From Myxococcales bacterium (lineage in GTDB: Bacteria > Myxococcota > Polyangia > Polyangiales > Polyangiaceae): 8,739 nt of DNA. Positions 7,403-8,739 of this stretch are shown here, piece by piece. The notes under the pieces are model-generated. The model worked only from the letters and a program-made list of their open reading frames with translations, was not told the origin of the DNA and did not search any database. Position 1 is the stretch's first letter; every line of letters begins with the position of its first letter. The stretch spans positions 1 to 8,739 of the forward strand of contig JAGQIY010000497.1 in assembly GCA_020430865.1 (NCBI GenBank), written 5' to 3'. The translations under genes and the position numbers were made by a program.

Positions 7403-7817
7403 GCGCGAGCAGCCGCGCATCCGCGCTGAAGCGGCCGGGGCCTGCCAGCAGCAAGGCTAGTGCTGCGAAGCCATAACAGAAGGCTAGCTCCTTGCGCTGG
7501 AACGGGTCGTTCCCGTGCACCACGAACGCCGCGACGGTCATCGTGCCGGTCAGCGTCACCGCGGACACGCGCGTCGCCAGGCCCACCGCGAGCAGGATTC
7601 CGCCCAGAAATTCGCTGAGTCCAGCAGCGGGACCCAGCACGCCGGGAAGCGGGATGCCCAGCTTGGCGACCTTGGCGCTGAACTCGCCAAGGTTCATCAG
7701 CTTTCCGTAGCCGTGGGCAACGGCCATCGTGAGGCCGAACCACAGCCTCAGCACGAGCAGTCCCAGATCGGTCGTGAGGGGGTTCTGACGCGCCAGACGC
7801 TTGAGCAGACTCATCAT
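7395..7817 (-). CDS. DoxX family integral membrane protein
   Basis: The 140-residue protein has four predicted membrane helices (about 18-36, 58-80, 84-101 and 110-125). It matches the DoxX family throughout: VLRLWFGLTMAVAHGYGKL, the GIPLP loop, LSEFLGGILLAVGLATR (68-83), VVHGNDPF (99-106) and the terminal GPGRFSAD (126-133). DoxX proteins sit in the cytoplasmic membrane. Named members have been linked to thiosulfate:quinone oxidation or to redox-stress complexes, but most, including this one, have no assigned reaction. The start is one of two adjacent ATGs (7817 or 7814). Neither has a Shine-Dalgarno, and the longer frame to 7916 lacks family similarity. A 19-bp palindrome 80 bases upstream suggests control by a dimeric repressor. 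The gene is divergent from rpoZ. Confidence 0.9.
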   Translation of the reverse strand: MMSLLKRLARQNPLTTDLGLLVLRLWFGLTMAVAHGYGKLMNLGEFSAKVAKLGIPLPGVLGPAAGLSEFLGGILLAVGLATRVSAVTLTGTMTVAAFVVHGNDPFQRKELAFCYGFAALALLLAGPGRFSADARLLARK

Positions 7818-7896
7818 GGGGAGCGTGCCACGAGCCTCGAGCGGTCGGGTGTGGGGAGAGGTGGAACACTTGGTCTCGCCCGGAAGGCGCAACGTC

Positions 7897-7915
7897 TGTT
7901 CAGTGTAACTGAACA
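7897..7915. promoter_or_regulatory. Perfect 19-bp operator-like palindrome
   Basis: TGTTCAGTGTAACTGAACA is a perfect inverted repeat of eight bases per arm around GTA. It lies in the divergent region between the DoxX gene (80 bases from its ATG) and rpoZ (132 bases from its ATG), where a dimeric regulator such as a TetR-family repressor could bind. No regulator gene is visible in the window. The position and symmetry are direct observations; the regulator class is inferred. Confidence 0.65.
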
Positions 7916-8047
7916 ACCGTGCGGATATTCCAGAGGCTCGTCATCGTCCAGCTCGGGGAGCGAGGTGAGAAACATCCGCTCGTGTCGGCGATCGCTCCCC
8001 CGGAACCTTGCGCGGACCCCTCGCGCTCGCTAGCGTGCCCCTCCCCT

Positions 8048-8278
8048 ATGGCTCGAGTTACCGTCGAAGATTGCTTGGAAAAGGAAGAGAACCGCTTTGC
8101 TCTCGTGGTGCTGGCGGCTGCCCGCGCCCGTCAGCTGATGAAAGGCTCGGAACCTCTGGTTCGCGCTCGTAATCGCGACGCCGTCAACGCGCTGCGCGAG
8201 ATCGCGACGGGCAAGGTGCGCTTCCACCGCGACAGCACGGAAGTCGTACGCGAGTGGATCGAAGAGAACTGCATCTGA
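8048..8278 (+). CDS. rpoZ: DNA-directed RNA polymerase omega subunit
   Basis: The 76-residue product is the omega subunit, the small accessory protein that binds the beta-prime subunit and helps RNA polymerase assembly. The sequence starts [20 protein letters not shown], followed by LAAARARQL (22-30) and [10 protein letters not shown] (48-57), all diagnostic of RpoZ. The length is normal. The ATG at 8048 is fixed by homology, although the open frame extends to 7919. The upstream sequence is pyrimidine-rich (CCCCTCCCCT) with no Shine-Dalgarno. In many proteobacteria rpoZ lies next to gmk and a relA/spoT gene; here its visible neighbours are a divergent DoxX gene and a methyltransferase 51 bases downstream. 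In that short gap a 7-bp hairpin could mark the end of the transcript or a pause. Confidence 0.95.
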   Translation: MARVTVEDCLEKEENRFALVVLAAARARQLMKGSEPLVRARNRDAVNALREIATGKVRFHRDSTEVVREWIEENCI

Positions 8279-8284
8279 GGTCCG

Positions 8285-8302
8285 CGTTGCCTCCCGGCAA
8301 CG
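8285..8302. terminator. 7-bp hairpin after rpoZ
   Basis: CGTTGCC (8285-8291) pairs perfectly with GGCAACG (8296-8302) around TCCC, and one more G-T pair is possible outside. It begins six bases after the rpoZ stop and ends 27 bases before the methyltransferase start. No T tract follows, so it may be a partial terminator or only an attenuating hairpin. Confidence 0.45.
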
Positions 8303-8329
8303 TAGAGTTCGCAGGCGAGCGCTGACGCG

Positions 8330-8739
8330 GTGTCCGGGCTGGATCTCGCGCAGCTCGGTCACGCCGGTGACTTCGGTGCGCTCGCCCACTACGCCGACCC
8401 GGCGTACTACGCGAAGGCCTACAGGAGCCGGCGCCAGGACGTCGCCTACTACGTCGCGCTCGCCGAGCGCGTCGGGGGGCCGCTGCTCGAGTACGCGATC
8501 GGCGATGGGCGGGTGGCGTTGCCGCTCGCGCGTGCGGGGCACGAGGTCTGGGGCGTCGATCTTTCGGCGCCGATGCTCGCCGCGCTCGAGCAGCGTCTGA
8601 GCAAGGAGACGCCCGAGGTCAGGCGACGCCTGCACCTCGCGCGCGGGGACATGCGGAGGTGGCGGACGCGTCGACGCTTTCCGCTGATCATCAGCGCGTT
8701 CAACAGCGTGCTCCACCTCTACACGCGCGACGACGTCGA
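8330..8739 (+). CDS. SAM-dependent methyltransferase, N-terminal part (cut by window edge)
   Basis: The frame is open from the GTG at 8330 to the window end (about 136 residues) and is incomplete at the 3' side. It carries a class I methyltransferase core: motif I LLEYAIGDGRVALPLARAGH, the acidic end of strand 2 in WGVDLSAPMLA, then GDMRRWR and a post-motif strand, FPLIISAFNSVLHLYTRDDV. Motif I reads E-Y-A-I-G-D-G-R where many relatives have E-x-G-x-G-x-G, so the first glycine is an alanine; SAM binding still looks likely. No membrane segment or signal is visible, and the substrate cannot be told. The GTG is the only usual start between the upstream TAG (8303-8305) and the conserved region. 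It may be co-transcribed with rpoZ if the hairpin between them is read through. Confidence 0.85.
   Translation, partial: MSGLDLAQLGHAGDFGALAHYADPAYYAKAYRSRRQDVAYYVALAERVGGPLLEYAIGDGRVALPLARAGHEVWGVDLSAPMLAALEQRLSKETPEVRRRLHLARGDMRRWRTRRRFPLIISAFNSVLHLYTRDDV

Noticed and set aside
8030..8716. 228-codon - strand open frame opposite rpoZ and the methyltransferase
   Set aside because: Both genes on the + strand are clear family members; the opposite frame has none.

Overview
The window looks like chromosomal DNA of a GC-rich, Gram-negative bacterium, most likely a myxobacterium or close relative (Myxococcota, perhaps Polyangiales). This is an inference from content: a PknB-type serine/threonine kinase, three lipoprotein-type products (one with a Gly/Ser/Thr-rich linker followed by a cysteine-rich domain), a TPR-containing family-2 glycosyltransferase, and generally poor Shine-Dalgarno sites. 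No rRNA, tRNA, CRISPR array, integrase, transposase or phage gene is visible.

Layout. Positions 1-369 hold no gene but contain a long stem-loop (24-86), one copy of a dispersed repeat (181-247) and a short perfect hairpin (250-268). On the + strand, a GFA/CENP-V-type zinc protein (370-870) is followed after 3 bases by a glycosyltransferase with TPR-like repeats (874-1980). Converging on it is a tail-anchored serine/threonine kinase (2022-3473, - strand). Divergent from the kinase is an outer-membrane beta-barrel gene (3842-4396, +) whose lipoprotein signal sequence appears to lie upstream in another frame (3696-3841). Next comes a - strand series: a small lipoprotein (4455-4952), a second copy of the dispersed repeat (5015-5082) that overlaps the end of the next gene, a MurE-like ligase lacking the usual N-terminal domain (5077-6318), a perfect 12-bp hairpin (6353-6380), a cysteine-rich lipoprotein (6446-7180), and a DoxX-family membrane protein (7395-7817) whose stop codon lies in a three-copy 11-bp tandem repeat. 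A perfect 19-bp operator-like palindrome (7897-7915) lies between doxX and the divergent rpoZ (8048-8278), which is followed by a SAM-dependent methyltransferase cut by the window edge (8330-8739).

Functionally, four products are predicted for the cell envelope (beta-barrel lipoprotein, two other lipoproteins, DoxX), one is anchored to the membrane (kinase) and one resembles a peptidoglycan precursor enzyme (MurE-like). I see no single coherent pathway and no convincing new multi-gene system. The points most worth following are the MurE-like ligase without its UDP-binding domain, the apparent frameshift in the barrel lipoprotein gene, the two-copy dispersed repeat, and the palindrome between doxX and rpoZ.
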